Shown: positions 35,061 through 44,369 of the stretch, piece by piece
How the letters are laid out: every line of letters starts with the position of its first letter
Position numbering within the stretch: position 1 is the first letter of the stretch
Assembly (NCBI GenBank): GCA_002841155.1
Contig: PHEH01000005.1
Span: 248,001 to 312,000 of the forward strand
DNA from: Alphaproteobacteria bacterium HGW-Alphaproteobacteria-18
Lineage (GTDB): Bacteria; Pseudomonadota; Alphaproteobacteria; Caulobacterales; Hyphomonadaceae
DNA: 64,000 bases
Reading direction: 5' to 3'
Notes under the pieces: generated by a model
Database searches by the model: none
Told to the model about the DNA's origin: nothing
Seen by the model: only the letters and a program-made list of their open reading frames with translations
Position numbers and translations under genes: made by a program

Positions 35061-36035
35061 ATGAAATCTCTTGTTGTCAGTCAGCTCGCCCCGGATTTTG
35101 CCGGGACGGGGCTTCAGGATTTGCCCCTGCCGGAGCCAAAGCCCGGCGAGGTGCGCGTGGCGGTCAAGGCCGCCAGCCTCAACTTTCCAGACCTTCTGAT
35201 GACGGAGGGAAAATACCAGCTGAAGCCCGAGCTTCCCTTCACCCTCGGCATGGAACTGGCCGGCGTGGTCGATGCGGTGGGGGAGGGCGTGACGGAGCTG
35301 AAACCCGGCGATGAAGTTGCCGGCGGCAGCCGCATCGGCGCCTTCTCGCAATTCATCGCCATGCCCGCCGCCGGCCTGCGGAAAAAGCCTGCCGCGCTCA
35401 GCTTTGCCGAAGCGTCCGCCTATGGCGCGGCCTATCTTACCGCCTATGTCTCGCTGGTCATTCGCGGTCATCTCCAGCCGGGCGAAACCCTGCTGGTCCA
35501 CGGCGCCAGCGGCGGTGTCGGCATGGCGGCGGTCGAGGTCGGCAAGCTGCTCGGCGCCACGGTCATCGCCACCTCGGCCTCAGATGAGAAGCTGAAAGTC
35601 GTGAAGGCGCGCGGCGCCGATCACGTCCTCAACGTCACGCGCGGTTTCCGCGAAGAGGTCAAGGCGCTCACCGGTGGGCGCGGCGCAGATGTGATCTTTG
35701 ATCCGGTCGGCGGCGATGTGTTTGATGAAAGCGTGCGCTGCATCGCCTTTGACGGCCGCCTCCTGATCATCGGCTTCACCTCCGGCCGCATCCCAAGCGT
35801 CAGCGTGAACATGCCCCTCATCAAGGGCTTCTCTGTCGTCGGCGTGCGCGCCGGCGAATATGGCCGCCAGTTCCCCGAAAAAGGCCGCGAAAACCAGGAA
35901 GCCATCTGGAAATGGGCTGAGGAAGGCAAGGTCAAACCCTGCATCTATGCAGAGGTTCCCCTTGCTGACTGGCGCGCCGCCTTCGACATGATGCGCAGCC
36001 GTGAAGTCGTTGGCAAAGTTGTTCTGCTGCCTTGA
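35061..36035 (+). CDS. NADPH:quinone oxidoreductase-type MDR protein
   Basis: 324-aa medium-chain reductase of the quinone oxidoreductase family without structural zinc. The GroES-like N-terminal domain includes LNFPDLLMTEGKYQ and LGMELAGVVDAVGEGV; the Rossmann domain has HGASGGVGMAAVEVGKLLGA, where the AxxGxxG-type loop binds NADPH, then GADHVLNVT. The C-terminal strand ends REVVGKVVLLP. It reduces quinones, enones or acrylyl-CoA-like substrates; the exact one cannot be read from sequence. Ends against a hairpin-rich gap before the convergent SDR gene. Confidence 0.9.
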   Translation: MKSLVVSQLAPDFAGTGLQDLPLPEPKPGEVRVAVKAASLNFPDLLMTEGKYQLKPELPFTLGMELAGVVDAVGEGVTELKPGDEVAGGSRIGAFSQFIAMPAAGLRKKPAALSFAEASAYGAAYLTAYVSLVIRGHLQPGETLLVHGASGGVGMAAVEVGKLLGATVIATSASDEKLKVVKARGADHVLNVTRGFREEVKALTGGRGADVIFDPVGGDVFDESVRCIAFDGRLLIIGFTSGRIPSVSVNMPLIKGFSVVGVRAGEYGRQFPEKGRENQEAIWKWAEEGKVKPCIYAEVPLADWRAAFDMMRSREVVGKVVLLP

Positions 36036-36047
36036 GGGGCGCAGAAA

Positions 36048-36102
36048 GCCCGGCTCGGGTTGAGCGATGTCAAACCATGAGCCGGGCCTGAAGCAGGCTT
36101 TT
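36048..36102 (+). terminator. Hairpins after the oxidoreductase gene
   Basis: A 9-bp perfect inverted repeat GCCCGGCTC / GAGCCGGGC (36048-36056 with 36079-36087) is followed by a short hairpin GCCTG-AAG-CAGGC and TTTT (36086-36102). The second is a plausible plus-strand terminator and reaches into the stop codon of the convergent SDR gene. Confidence 0.65.
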
Positions 36103-37003
36103 AGACCGTCCGCTTGGCGCGGTCGCTGGCATTGGTGGTTTCGATGGCTGCGCGGGCAGCAGCCCACTGCTCATCCCCCCAGGCGCTCAGCATGCTGAAG
36201 TTACCACCGGAGGCATTGTACATCGCCCCGTCAATGGCAATCGTCTGGCCGTTCACATACTCACAGCCCGGCGCCATCAGCAGAACGGCAAGGTTCACCA
36301 GCTCGTGCATCTCGCCCACACGGCCCATCGGATTGGCCACGCCGCGCTCCATCCGCTCGGCACCATCGGCATCGGGGGAAAGACGTTTCGACATACCTTC
36401 GGTCGGGAAGGGCCCCGGCGCAATCGCGTTGAAGCGCAGGCCATGCGGGCCCCATTCAATCGCGAGTGATTGGGTCATCACATTGACGCCCGCCTTCGAC
36501 ATGGCCGAGGGCACCACAAACGGCCCGCCATTCCACACCCAGGTCGTCAGGATGGAGCAGACATTGCCGCGCCGCTTTTCCGCAATCCAGCGCTTGCCGA
36601 TGTCATGCGTCATGTAGAACGTGCCGCGGAACACGATGTTGGAAATCGCATCAAATCCGCGGATGGTGAGATCCTCCGTACGCGAAATGAAATTCCCGGC
36701 CGCATTGTTGATCAGCCCCGTCAGGGGGCCATGCTTCGACCAGATACCGTCGTTCATCTCGGTGATCGCTTCGGCCACGCGGATATCGCAGGCATGGGGC
36801 ACAACCTTGCCACCATGCTTGGCCATCAGTTCCTTGGCGGTCTCTTCCAGTACGCCGCCCCGGCGGCCGCAGATGTGCACTTCGGCGCCGAGCTTCAGAA
36901 AGCCCTCCGCCATTTCCTTGCCAAGGCCGGTGCCGCCACCGGTCACCAGAATCCGCTCATCCTTCATCAGGCCATCGCGGAACATCAGTTTTGTTGTGTC
37001 CAT
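36101..37003 (-). CDS. SDR, 2,4-dienoyl-CoA reductase-like
   Basis: 300-aa short-chain dehydrogenase. NADP-binding TGGGTGLGKEMA near residue 21, NNAAGNF, and a catalytic segment VVPSAMSKAGVNVMTQSLAIEWG. The usual Tyr of YxxxK is absent; instead Ser and Lys are in the SxxxK arrangement of 2,4-dienoyl-CoA reductases (DECR), which also share the VVPSA run. This suggests auxiliary beta-oxidation of unsaturated fatty acids, with NADPH reduction of dienoyl-CoA. The stop overlaps the hairpin after the convergent quinone oxidoreductase gene. DUF6460 gene lies upstream on the same strand, 82 nt away. Confidence 0.85.
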   Translation of the reverse strand: MDTTKLMFRDGLMKDERILVTGGGTGLGKEMAEGFLKLGAEVHICGRRGGVLEETAKELMAKHGGKVVPHACDIRVAEAITEMNDGIWSKHGPLTGLINNAAGNFISRTEDLTIRGFDAISNIVFRGTFYMTHDIGKRWIAEKRRGNVCSILTTWVWNGGPFVVPSAMSKAGVNVMTQSLAIEWGPHGLRFNAIAPGPFPTEGMSKRLSPDADGAERMERGVANPMGRVGEMHELVNLAVLLMAPGCEYVNGQTIAIDGAMYNASGGNFSMLSAWGDEQWAAARAAIETTNASDRAKRTV

Positions 37004-37085
37004 TATAGTCTCCTCCCATGTGTCCTTTACGAGCGTATAGGGCTCTCTTCGCGCCCGCCAGCGGCGACGTCGCGGAAGCTCGGTT

Positions 37086-37475
37086 TCATTTCCGCCAAGG
37101 CAGGCTGACCAGCCGCCAGAGCGCCCATACCGGTAGAACGACCAGGGCGCCGGCCAGAGCTGGCTGCCAGAAATGCCGCAGCGCCCAGCCGAGCGCCGAA
37201 AACAGCTGGCGCAGCATGGCCCGCATCGCTTCGATGATGTTGAAACTTGGATCGCCGGGGTCGAAGCTCGCCGCCATCACGAAGAAGCCGACCAGGATGC
37301 AAAGTGCCAGGAGTTTCAGTCCACCCCAGAGGCCAATGCCGAACAGGCGCGTCAGCAGCGGCCGCTTGACGGCCGCCGGCGCCGCCGCGGCAACGTCCGG
37401 CAAAGGGGCCGGCTGGGGCGCAGGCGCCGGGGCGGGCGGGGGAACGGGGCGCGGGGCGTCAGATGTATCCATCAT
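37086..37475 (-). CDS. DUF6460 small membrane protein
   Basis: 129 aa. A proline- and alanine-rich N-terminal cytoplasmic tail (about residues 1-35) precedes two hydrophobic helices (about 48-70 and 103-122) and a basic C-terminus (SLPWRK). The segment LLALCILVGFFVMAASFDPGDPSF matches the DUF6460 pattern, widespread in alphaproteobacteria with unknown role. It lies 58 nt after the mscS gene on the same strand, so it may be the last gene of a TspO-like, mscS, DUF6460 transcription unit. Confidence 0.68.
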   Translation of the reverse strand: MMDTSDAPRPVPPPAPAPAPQPAPLPDVAAAAPAAVKRPLLTRLFGIGLWGGLKLLALCILVGFFVMAASFDPGDPSFNIIEAMRAMLRQLFSALGWALRHFWQPALAGALVVLPVWALWRLVSLPWRK

Positions 37476-37533
37476 CGGCTCACTCTAGGCCTGTCGCCCG
37501 GTTCCCGATAGGGGCTCTAAAGGCCCCGACCCT

Positions 37534-38706
37534 TCAGCCGCTGGTATCGCGTCCCGGCGGCGGGGGAAGATCTTCGCCCGATGTCTTCGTCCGCGTTTCT
37601 TTGGCGAGCAATTCGCCCTGATACTCGATCGCGGTCGGGAAGGGGATCGTGATCCCCGATTTGTCAAAGTTCTGTTTGACGCTCTTGATGAGGTCGGCGC
37701 GCACCTGGATGAAATCAGGCGTCGGGACCCAGGCCCGCAGGCGCATCGTCACGCTCCAGTCAGCCAGCGACTGCACGCCCGCCCAGATCGGCATATAGCT
37801 GATCACCTTGGGATGGGATTCAGCGCAGTGGCGCAGAACTTCCAGCGCCTTGTCGAGATCGTCATCATACGAGACCCCGAAATACAGGTCGAGCCGCCGG
37901 AAGGGCTGGATCGTGTGGTTGATGAGGGGAGAGCCCCACACCTTGTCATTGGTCAGCGAGACGATCTTGTTATCGATCTGCTTCATTGTCGTGGTGAAGG
38001 GCGTAATATTGGTCACCTCGCCATCCAGATCGGCCAGCGTCACAAAATCTCCGATCCGGAATGGCCGGAAGATCGCCAGCATCACGCCGGCGGCAACAGC
38101 TTTGAGCGTATCCTGCAAGGCAAGGCCGATGGCGAGGCCTGCCGCCGCCAGCACCGCCGCCAGCGAGGCGGCCGGGAAGCCCATCTGGATCAGCGCCGTC
38201 ACGATGGCGATGGCAAAGATCACATATTTGATCAGCGAGGCGGAAAACGCGATCAGCGTGTCATCGGCCCCGGCATGGGCATGGGCCTTCTCGCCGAATT
38301 TGCGCAGCGAGCGGGAAATCACATTGGCGCCCATCAGCGCGAAGAACAGGATCGCCATCGCCGCCAGGGCGCCAGGCCCCCGCGTCTCCACCAGCGCGCG
38401 CCAGTCATAGCCCGCCAGCCCCAGCGGCAGGGGCGAGAAGAGGATCAGCGCAAACACCCGCGCCACCGAGGCCATCAGATCCCAGGCCGAGCCCTCAAAA
38501 TCCTTGTCCTTGGGCGTCGCCAGCTTGCCGATGAAGCGGATGAAATGCTTCACCATCAGGGCTGCCACCCAGATCAGGATCACAGAGCCCAGGACAAGGC
38601 TCCAGGTGACCGCATGCGGCCAGGCTGTCGCTGCCCAGGCAGGCCAGGTGGAGGTGTCGATATTCAACTGCGCCAGGAGGCGGGTGGTGTCGGCTGGTAT
38701 GCTCAT
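37534..38706 (-). CDS. Mechanosensitive ion channel, MscS family
   Basis: 390-aa inner-membrane channel that opens under membrane tension during osmotic downshock. Several N-terminal helices, then the pore-lining TM3 (FPAASLAAVLAAAGLAIGLALQD, rich in Gly and Ala), the beta domain (FRIGDFVTLADLDGEVTNI) and the cytoplasmic vestibule (GVSYDDDLDKALEVL). The C-terminal tail is short and proline-rich. Its start overlaps the stop of the preceding gene by 4 nt (ATGA), so it is translated together with the TspO-like gene. Confidence 0.93.
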   Translation of the reverse strand: MSIPADTTRLLAQLNIDTSTWPAWAATAWPHAVTWSLVLGSVILIWVAALMVKHFIRFIGKLATPKDKDFEGSAWDLMASVARVFALILFSPLPLGLAGYDWRALVETRGPGALAAMAILFFALMGANVISRSLRKFGEKAHAHAGADDTLIAFSASLIKYVIFAIAIVTALIQMGFPAASLAAVLAAAGLAIGLALQDTLKAVAAGVMLAIFRPFRIGDFVTLADLDGEVTNITPFTTTMKQIDNKIVSLTNDKVWGSPLINHTIQPFRRLDLYFGVSYDDDLDKALEVLRHCAESHPKVISYMPIWAGVQSLADWSVTMRLRAWVPTPDFIQVRADLIKSVKQNFDKSGITIPFPTAIEYQGELLAKETRTKTSGEDLPPPPGRDTSG

Positions 38707-39482
38707 GACGCCGGTTTAACCGGCTTTGCGCCGCGCGTCAGCCTCAGGATCAGCAGGAGAATGAGGCATCCGGCGGTAAAATGCCCGATCAGGTGCAGGC
38801 CCGTCTCAAACCAGTTGTGGAAAGCGATGCCGAGCAGGCCCCATCCGGCGGCGGCAAAGTACCAGAGGCTGGCGCTGATGCGGGTGGCAAAGATCCAGGC
38901 AAACAGCGCCGCGCTGAGGATCGTTGACCAGTACATCGGCCAGGGAAAGTCCGTCGGGCCAAGCCCTGTCAGGCTGCGCACGGCCAGCGGGATCGAGATA
39001 GCCGCGGCCACCGAGATCCACCCCGCCAGCAGGCCGCTTGCCGCGTCGCCAAAGTAAACACCAAGGCTGCGCGTTCCTCGCAGGGTGTGGGCCTCCCGCG
39101 CCGCCCACCAGGCACAGAAGAAAATCGGCGCCAGCAGCAGGAAGTCGATCAGCTGTGACCCGATCAGCTGCGCGCTCAGCATCCAGACGATATTGCCCAC
39201 GCCCGCCAGCGCCAGCGGCAGGCCCAGCCGCGTGGGCCATTGTGCCGGGCGCCAGAGGCCCGCAACCCCCAGCGCCGTATAAGCCCCGAAGATCACGCCC
39301 CAGATCGAGAAGAAGGCCGGCATCGGCTGTTCGGGCGCCGCGCTCCCCGCAGTGGCGTCTCCGATCGGCGTGCCGATGCCAAAGGCCGGCGCCAGCGCCC
39401 CAGCCAGCGGCTGCAACACGCCCAGCACAAAGATCAGAAGCGGAAACAGCCGGGTTTGCATGGGCGAGGGTCTCTCATTCAT
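38703..39482 (-). CDS. TspO/MBR-like multi-helix membrane protein
   Basis: 259-aa membrane protein with about eight helices. PAFFSIWGVIFGAYTALGVAGLWR near residue 55 resembles the motif of tryptophan-rich sensory (TspO/MBR-related) proteins and their longer relatives, and Trp is enriched throughout. Real TspO is about 160 aa with five helices, so this is a distant longer relative, and tetrapyrrole binding is only a possibility. It overlaps mscS by 4 nt and is probably the first gene of that unit. Confidence 0.6.
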   Translation of the reverse strand: MNERPSPMQTRLFPLLIFVLGVLQPLAGALAPAFGIGTPIGDATAGSAAPEQPMPAFFSIWGVIFGAYTALGVAGLWRPAQWPTRLGLPLALAGVGNIVWMLSAQLIGSQLIDFLLLAPIFFCAWWAAREAHTLRGTRSLGVYFGDAASGLLAGWISVAAAISIPLAVRSLTGLGPTDFPWPMYWSTILSAALFAWIFATRISASLWYFAAAGWGLLGIAFHNWFETGLHLIGHFTAGCLILLLILRLTRGAKPVKPAS

Positions 39483-39523
39483 TCAGAAAATATAGGCCCG
39501 CCTGAAACTGCGTCCAGCCAGTG

Positions 39524-40723
39524 TCAGCGGCAGGCGGCCACGTCCGCCTCGCACAGCGCCATCACCGAGGACATCCACCCGGCATAGCCCTGAAGGTTGG
39601 TGTAGCGGCCATTATACTCGCCCTCGCAGAAATGCCCGGTCGTCCGGTTCTGTTCGACTACGGAGAGAATGCCCACCACCGTCTTGCTGCCGTCAGCCTC
39701 GGTCACATAAAGCGGCCCGCCGCTATCGCCGATACACGGCCCCGCGCCATTCTCGCTGGTCACGGTAATTGTGGCCGGGCCGGTATTGAGGACTTTCAGG
39801 CGCGTCGTCAGCAGCTCATTGGAGAGCTGCCCGTCAAACCGCGTCAGCCCCCAGCCGGCCATCTCACCGGTCGGATAGTTCGCCGGGGCCAGCGGTTCAG
39901 CCGTCGCGCCAAAGCGGGCGACCGGCACATTGCCAAGGCCGGTAATCTGTTCCTCGCTGAGGCGCACAAGGGCGATGTCATTGGCATAGCCATTGCCCGT
40001 CCCCTCATAGCCGGCATGGCAGACGGCATATTCGGCAGAGGCGCGCTTGGCTTCGGGGCTGCGCAGATTGGCGGCTTCGCCAATCACCCGGATCTCGTCA
40101 AACGGCTCATCAATGCAATGGGCCGCCGTCACAAACCAGTTGCGCGCCACGCGCACCGCCCCGCAATGCCCGCTCGCCACAATGCCGGTCGGATCGGTCT
40201 TGCGCGGTTCGATCTTCACAATGCCGGGAAAGGCGCTGAGGCTTGCGGCCAGCGCGTTGACGGCCTCAGCCCCCACCATCGGTTCTTCCAGCTCAGTTGC
40301 GCCGGCAGCCATCGCGGCGGTGGGCGTTGACGGCGCTCCGCTCGGCAGGATGCACCGGCTGGCATTGACGAGGCCGAGCGAAGCGGCTCGCACCGCTTCG
40401 GGCGCCACCCTTGCGTCTTCATCGGCCGGGGCAGGGGCGTCGCCCGCCTCTGGAGCCGACGTTGCCCCTTCGGCGGGGATCTCCATCTGGGCTTCCGGGG
40501 GCGTTGCCGCCTCTGCGGCGATTCGGGCAGCTTCGGCCCGCTCTGCCTCGATTTCCTCCGGCGTCGGCTGAAGGTCTGCTTCGGAATAGCCGGGCACGCT
40601 GGCGCCTGGCTTGTCCACTGAGGTTTCCGGTTGGACCGGGTTCAGCCCCGGAAGCCGGACCTGGTCGCAGGCCCCGAGGATGAGCGTCAGGCTCGTTAAG
40701 ACAGCAAGATGGCTGCGTCGCAT
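39524..40723 (-). CDS. Trypsin-like serine protease, lipoprotein
   Basis: 399 aa. The signal peptide ends in a lipobox (LILGAC, Cys about residue 17), so the protein is anchored in a membrane. A low-complexity Glu/Ala/Pro region (about 45-115) precedes the S1 protease domain (about 160-399) with His in FVTAAHCID, Asp in YANDIALVRL and Ser in GDSGGPLY; cysteines are placed as in secreted chymotrypsin-like enzymes. I start at MRRSHLAVL, after GGGGACC, because it begins the signal peptide; 28 codons further upstream are open. Divergent from the serine hydrolase gene. Confidence 0.9.
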   Translation of the reverse strand: MRRSHLAVLTSLTLILGACDQVRLPGLNPVQPETSVDKPGASVPGYSEADLQPTPEEIEAERAEAARIAAEAATPPEAQMEIPAEGATSAPEAGDAPAPADEDARVAPEAVRAASLGLVNASRCILPSGAPSTPTAAMAAGATELEEPMVGAEAVNALAASLSAFPGIVKIEPRKTDPTGIVASGHCGAVRVARNWFVTAAHCIDEPFDEIRVIGEAANLRSPEAKRASAEYAVCHAGYEGTGNGYANDIALVRLSEEQITGLGNVPVARFGATAEPLAPANYPTGEMAGWGLTRFDGQLSNELLTTRLKVLNTGPATITVTSENGAGPCIGDSGGPLYVTEADGSKTVVGILSVVEQNRTTGHFCEGEYNGRYTNLQGYAGWMSSVMALCEADVAACR

Positions 40724-40879
40724 TCCAATGGTCCCCTTCTGAAAGCATCGCGTCGATTTATAAGGGGGCCGCGCGCGGCCCCGGTCAACAGCCAGGCCAA
40801 CGGACACTGAAACTGCCGTGCCGGGGTTGCCCGTTGCGCCGGCCTGCCTACACTCGGCATCAGCCTAGGAGACGTCCCC

Positions 40880-42394
40880 ATGCCCACCTTCCGTGCAGCC
40901 CTCGCGGCGCTGGCCCTGTCGATCCCCCTGACCCTTCCGGCGATGGCCCAGGAAGGCGGAAATACTGAAGAGATACAACGTGCTTTCGCGGCAGGCTGGA
41001 AGGCGACCTTCACCTGTTCCGGCCTCTTCGTGGCGGGGCAGACGCTGCCGGAACTCGACCGGAACGAGCTGGCGGGAATTTATCCCGACTATGTCCGCTA
41101 CTATGACCAGCTTCCGCCTGCCACAATTGACGAGACCCGCAAGACGGTTTCGGTTTCCTATTCGCCGATCATGCCCCCGCGCATGGCCGCCTATCGTCCC
41201 GGTTTTGGCTGCACCCAGCTTCCCATCGGCGCCACCGAACAGGCGATCAGCTTCCTGCCACGCTTTGCCGCCTGGCCTGAATTCCGGGGGCAGGACCGGG
41301 GCAGCGCCATCGGTTCAAATGTGAAGGTCGAATTACGGCTGGAAGAGGCCGAGCGCCTCGACATGCCCGTCACCTCCGCTTTCGACGAGATGACCTATGG
41401 CGCCGGCACCCTGACCAGCTCCGTTGTCATCGTCCGCGACGGTCAGGTTGTGGCCGAGCGCTATGCGCGCGGCGTCGAGCACGAAACGCCCCAGCGCACC
41501 TGGTCGGTCGGAAAATCCCTCACCGCCACCATCCTCGGCGCTGCCCGCCGTCAGGGCCTCATCGACATTGACTATCCCGCCATCATCACTGCCTGGAACA
41601 AGGGCGCTGATCCGCGCCGCGAAATCACGATCCGCAATCTCCTCCACATGGCCAGCGGCCTCGATAGCGGCGATAGTGGTGCGCGCACGGACCGTCTCTA
41701 TTTCGGCGGTGGCCGGGTGGTGGACCATGCGGCCGGCAATGTCCTGGAAGCCGAGCCCGGCAGCCGCTTCAAATACGCCAATAACGACACCGTCATCGCC
41801 ATGCGCGCTCTGCGTGAGGCGATGAACGACGACGCGCTCTATCACCGCTTTCCCTACGAATCCCTGCTCCACAAGATTGGCGCCGTACGCACTACGCTGG
41901 AGATCGACTGGAACGGAGACTTCATCGCCTCCAGCCAGGTCTGGGCCACAGGCCGCGATCTTGCCCGCATCGGCCAGCTCTATCTGCAAGACGGAATGTG
42001 GGCCGGTGAGCGCCTCCTGCCGGAAGGCTGGGCCGAGTTCGTCCGTACACCCGCGCCTGCCCAGCCTGCTGATGCCCTGACGCAGGGCGCAGGCTATGGT
42101 GCCCAGTTCTGGCTGATGAACAACATTCCCGGCATCCCGAAGGACACCTTCTATGCGGCGGGCAATCGCGGCCAGTACATCGTCATCATGCCCGCCCTCA
42201 ACACGGTCATCGTCCGCCAGGGCTATGACACGATTGGCGGCGCCCGGTTCGATATCGACCGGTTTGTGCTGGACGTGACCCGCGCCATCGAGGCCGCCGA
42301 TGCAGACCGGGGCGTCGCCGCCGCAGACCTGCGCCGCGCCGCCGAAGAAGAAAACGCCCCCCGCCCGCGCGTTCCCCTGCGCGGTAACTGGTAA
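40880..42394 (+). CDS. Class C beta-lactamase-fold serine hydrolase (exported)
   Basis: 504 aa with a signal peptide (about 1-22, ending AMAQE). The beta-lactamase/transpeptidase-like domain (from about residue 165) carries SxxK as SVGKSLTATI and the Tyr-containing second motif YANND; GNRGQYIVIMP lies in place of KTG. The layout resembles 6-aminohexanoate-dimer hydrolase and penicillin-binding esterases rather than a true beta-lactamase. About 150 N-terminal residues before the catalytic domain are not recognised. Single gene, ATG after GGAGACGTCC; divergent from the trypsin-like protease gene over 156 nt. Confidence 0.87.
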   Translation: MPTFRAALAALALSIPLTLPAMAQEGGNTEEIQRAFAAGWKATFTCSGLFVAGQTLPELDRNELAGIYPDYVRYYDQLPPATIDETRKTVSVSYSPIMPPRMAAYRPGFGCTQLPIGATEQAISFLPRFAAWPEFRGQDRGSAIGSNVKVELRLEEAERLDMPVTSAFDEMTYGAGTLTSSVVIVRDGQVVAERYARGVEHETPQRTWSVGKSLTATILGAARRQGLIDIDYPAIITAWNKGADPRREITIRNLLHMASGLDSGDSGARTDRLYFGGGRVVDHAAGNVLEAEPGSRFKYANNDTVIAMRALREAMNDDALYHRFPYESLLHKIGAVRTTLEIDWNGDFIASSQVWATGRDLARIGQLYLQDGMWAGERLLPEGWAEFVRTPAPAQPADALTQGAGYGAQFWLMNNIPGIPKDTFYAAGNRGQYIVIMPALNTVIVRQGYDTIGGARFDIDRFVLDVTRAIEAADADRGVAAADLRRAAEEENAPRPRVPLRGNW

Positions 42395-42428
42395 GGTCTG
42401 CGATAGACCGGGCGGCGGGCAGGGGGCC

Positions 42429-44297
42429 TTAGCGGCTTCTTGCCCCGCTCGGGGCGGGCGTGTGTTTCACAATAACCCCCAGCAGTTCGACAAGGTCGGC
42501 GGACGTCAGCTCGCTCATGCCACCGGAGGCGAGTCCGGTTTGCTCGAAAAGTTCCGGCTTGGGCGTGGCGCTGACTTCAAATGTGCCCCCACCCGTGAGG
42601 AACTGTGACAGCATGGACGCCCAGAGGGTTGCCTGCGGAAGTTCCTTCGTCATCGACGTGCTGCCCAGCATCACGAGGCCCGAGGCGAACATCCGCACGG
42701 TCTCGGGTGTTGCCGTAGCAAAGTTCGCTATCATCGGATCATCAAACGCGCCGGCCTTGGCAATCTCGATGGTCAGCGCAGCGAACTTATTCAGCCCGCC
42801 CATATCAGTCAGACGCGTGGAGACCTGTTGCACGGTCATCCGTTCTTCCATCAGCGCGTCGAGCGCGGCCTCATCAAAGGTTTGTCCGTCTAATCCAAAT
42901 ACTGGGATCAACTCGGCATAGGCGGGCAGGGTGGCCTCCACCCGTGTCACGCCGCTGAACAGGCCATTGGTCGTGCCGGCATTCTCCAGCACGGTGACGC
43001 CGGTCTCCGGGTTCCAGCGGAAGCTCAGCACACTGTCCCCGGAAAACCGGCTGAGGCCTACTTTGCCCAGCATTTCTGAGATCTCCCTCAGAGAGGGGCC
43101 CTCGGCGGTCTCGGCGGCTTCCGGATCGAGGGACGCAGCAACATCCAGAAATCTGCCCAGATCCATCATCACATTTTCATGCTTCACCTGCACTTCTTCG
43201 GGCAGGAACCAGCTGAACTTGGTGGCGGTAAACTCCAGCTTGCCGATCTCCAGCACCGGCGCCCCGCTCAGCGCAATGGCCGTGTCCTCAAGAATATAGC
43301 TGCCAAGATTCCACAGATCGCGCTCGGTGACCGGCGGCGTCTCGCCTTTCTCGCCCCATTCCAGAAGCCTGGAGAAATCCGCGCCGGTCCAGGAACCAAG
43401 AGCGCTCCTGCCAGACAGGCTGAACCCCTCGGGGATATATTCGCCAGTCTGGGAGACTGTGCCGTCAAAGCTGCCGTCAAACGTCACATCCGTCTGCACC
43501 GCCCCGCCCAGCTTGCCGCGATCATATCCATAGACCAGCTGGCGCGGATACCGGGCCACGACTGTTCCGGTAAGTTCGGCGTCGCCTATCGTCTGCTCAT
43601 TCACCGCGTCCAGGAACAGCATCGTGTCCAGCGAGAAGCTGCGCGCAAAGGCAGACAGCACGCGCATCGCCGCAACGCCCTCTTCCTCTCCTGCCACCGC
43701 TTCATGGGTCCAGGGGTGCAGCGTGAACCCGCCGAGCGCGAGCGTGCCTACCTGCATCGTGGAGCTTTCCGTGGTCCGCGTCGATGGCGTGTCCAGCGCC
43801 GCGTTTACGGCGTCCGTCACAGTGTCGGTGTAATCTGAAAGGTCGAGGTTCACGCCCTTCAGCTCGATCCGGTCAAAGATGCGCAGCGTCTCGCTGAGCC
43901 GCTCACCCCGCATCCGCGCCGCCAGCGCCGCCGTGTCGAGGTTCCAGATCCGCGCCTCATCGGCGGTCAACAGCGTTTCCGGCTGTCCGCCCGGCAGTGT
44001 CAGCGTCACACCGCGCAACCTGTGCGCGCCGCTCGCGCTGTCATAGCCGCCATCTGTAAAGGTCAGCGCCGCCGCGTCACCAAACAGGCTTTGCAGCTGC
44101 GCCGCGTCCAGGCTTCCTGCCGCCGCCGCCCCGCGGGCCGTTGGCCGCGCCAGCGCTTGCGCAAACAGCGCCTCCAACGTGTCATCCGCCGCAGCCACCG
44201 GGCGCGGCGCTTCAGAGAGGGAAGGCAGCACAGGGGAAGCTGCAAGCAGAGCAGACAGGGCAAAAACCCGCAGGCCGGACATCATCGACACATTCAT
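42429..44297 (-). CDS. Unknown exported protein
   Basis: About 622 aa, not recognised. A signal peptide (VFALSALLAASPVLPSLS) is followed by several domains of beta-rich character: ALTFTDGGYDSASGAHRLRGVTL, TESSTMQVGTLALGGFTLHP, and a C-terminal alpha-helical portion with a repeated pattern LTDMGGLNKFAALTIEIAKAG. No catalytic motif or membrane anchor is visible. The start is uncertain: GGGAGA lies immediately before one ATG (chosen here) and 12 nt further from another ATG, which may be the better-spaced one. A second exported unknown protein lies 72 nt upstream on the same strand, so they may act together. Confidence 0.6.
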   Translation of the reverse strand: MNVSMMSGLRVFALSALLAASPVLPSLSEAPRPVAAADDTLEALFAQALARPTARGAAAAGSLDAAQLQSLFGDAAALTFTDGGYDSASGAHRLRGVTLTLPGGQPETLLTADEARIWNLDTAALAARMRGERLSETLRIFDRIELKGVNLDLSDYTDTVTDAVNAALDTPSTRTTESSTMQVGTLALGGFTLHPWTHEAVAGEEEGVAAMRVLSAFARSFSLDTMLFLDAVNEQTIGDAELTGTVVARYPRQLVYGYDRGKLGGAVQTDVTFDGSFDGTVSQTGEYIPEGFSLSGRSALGSWTGADFSRLLEWGEKGETPPVTERDLWNLGSYILEDTAIALSGAPVLEIGKLEFTATKFSWFLPEEVQVKHENVMMDLGRFLDVAASLDPEAAETAEGPSLREISEMLGKVGLSRFSGDSVLSFRWNPETGVTVLENAGTTNGLFSGVTRVEATLPAYAELIPVFGLDGQTFDEAALDALMEERMTVQQVSTRLTDMGGLNKFAALTIEIAKAGAFDDPMIANFATATPETVRMFASGLVMLGSTSMTKELPQATLWASMLSQFLTGGGTFEVSATPKPELFEQTGLASGGMSELTSADLVELLGVIVKHTPAPSGARSR

Positions 44298-44369
44298 TCT
44301 CCCAAAGGCTGCTGCTGGCCGTTTAGGATCAGAAATCCCCGTCTTGCAAGGCCACATTATGGCAAGGGG

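Noticed and set aside
36101..37003. Inactive SDR because the catalytic Tyr is missing
   Set aside because: The SxxxK arrangement with VVPSA is the normal active site of 2,4-dienoyl-CoA reductases.
40880..42394. A true class C beta-lactamase (resistance gene)
   Set aside because: The KTG motif is absent and length and surroundings match esterase-type serine hydrolases.
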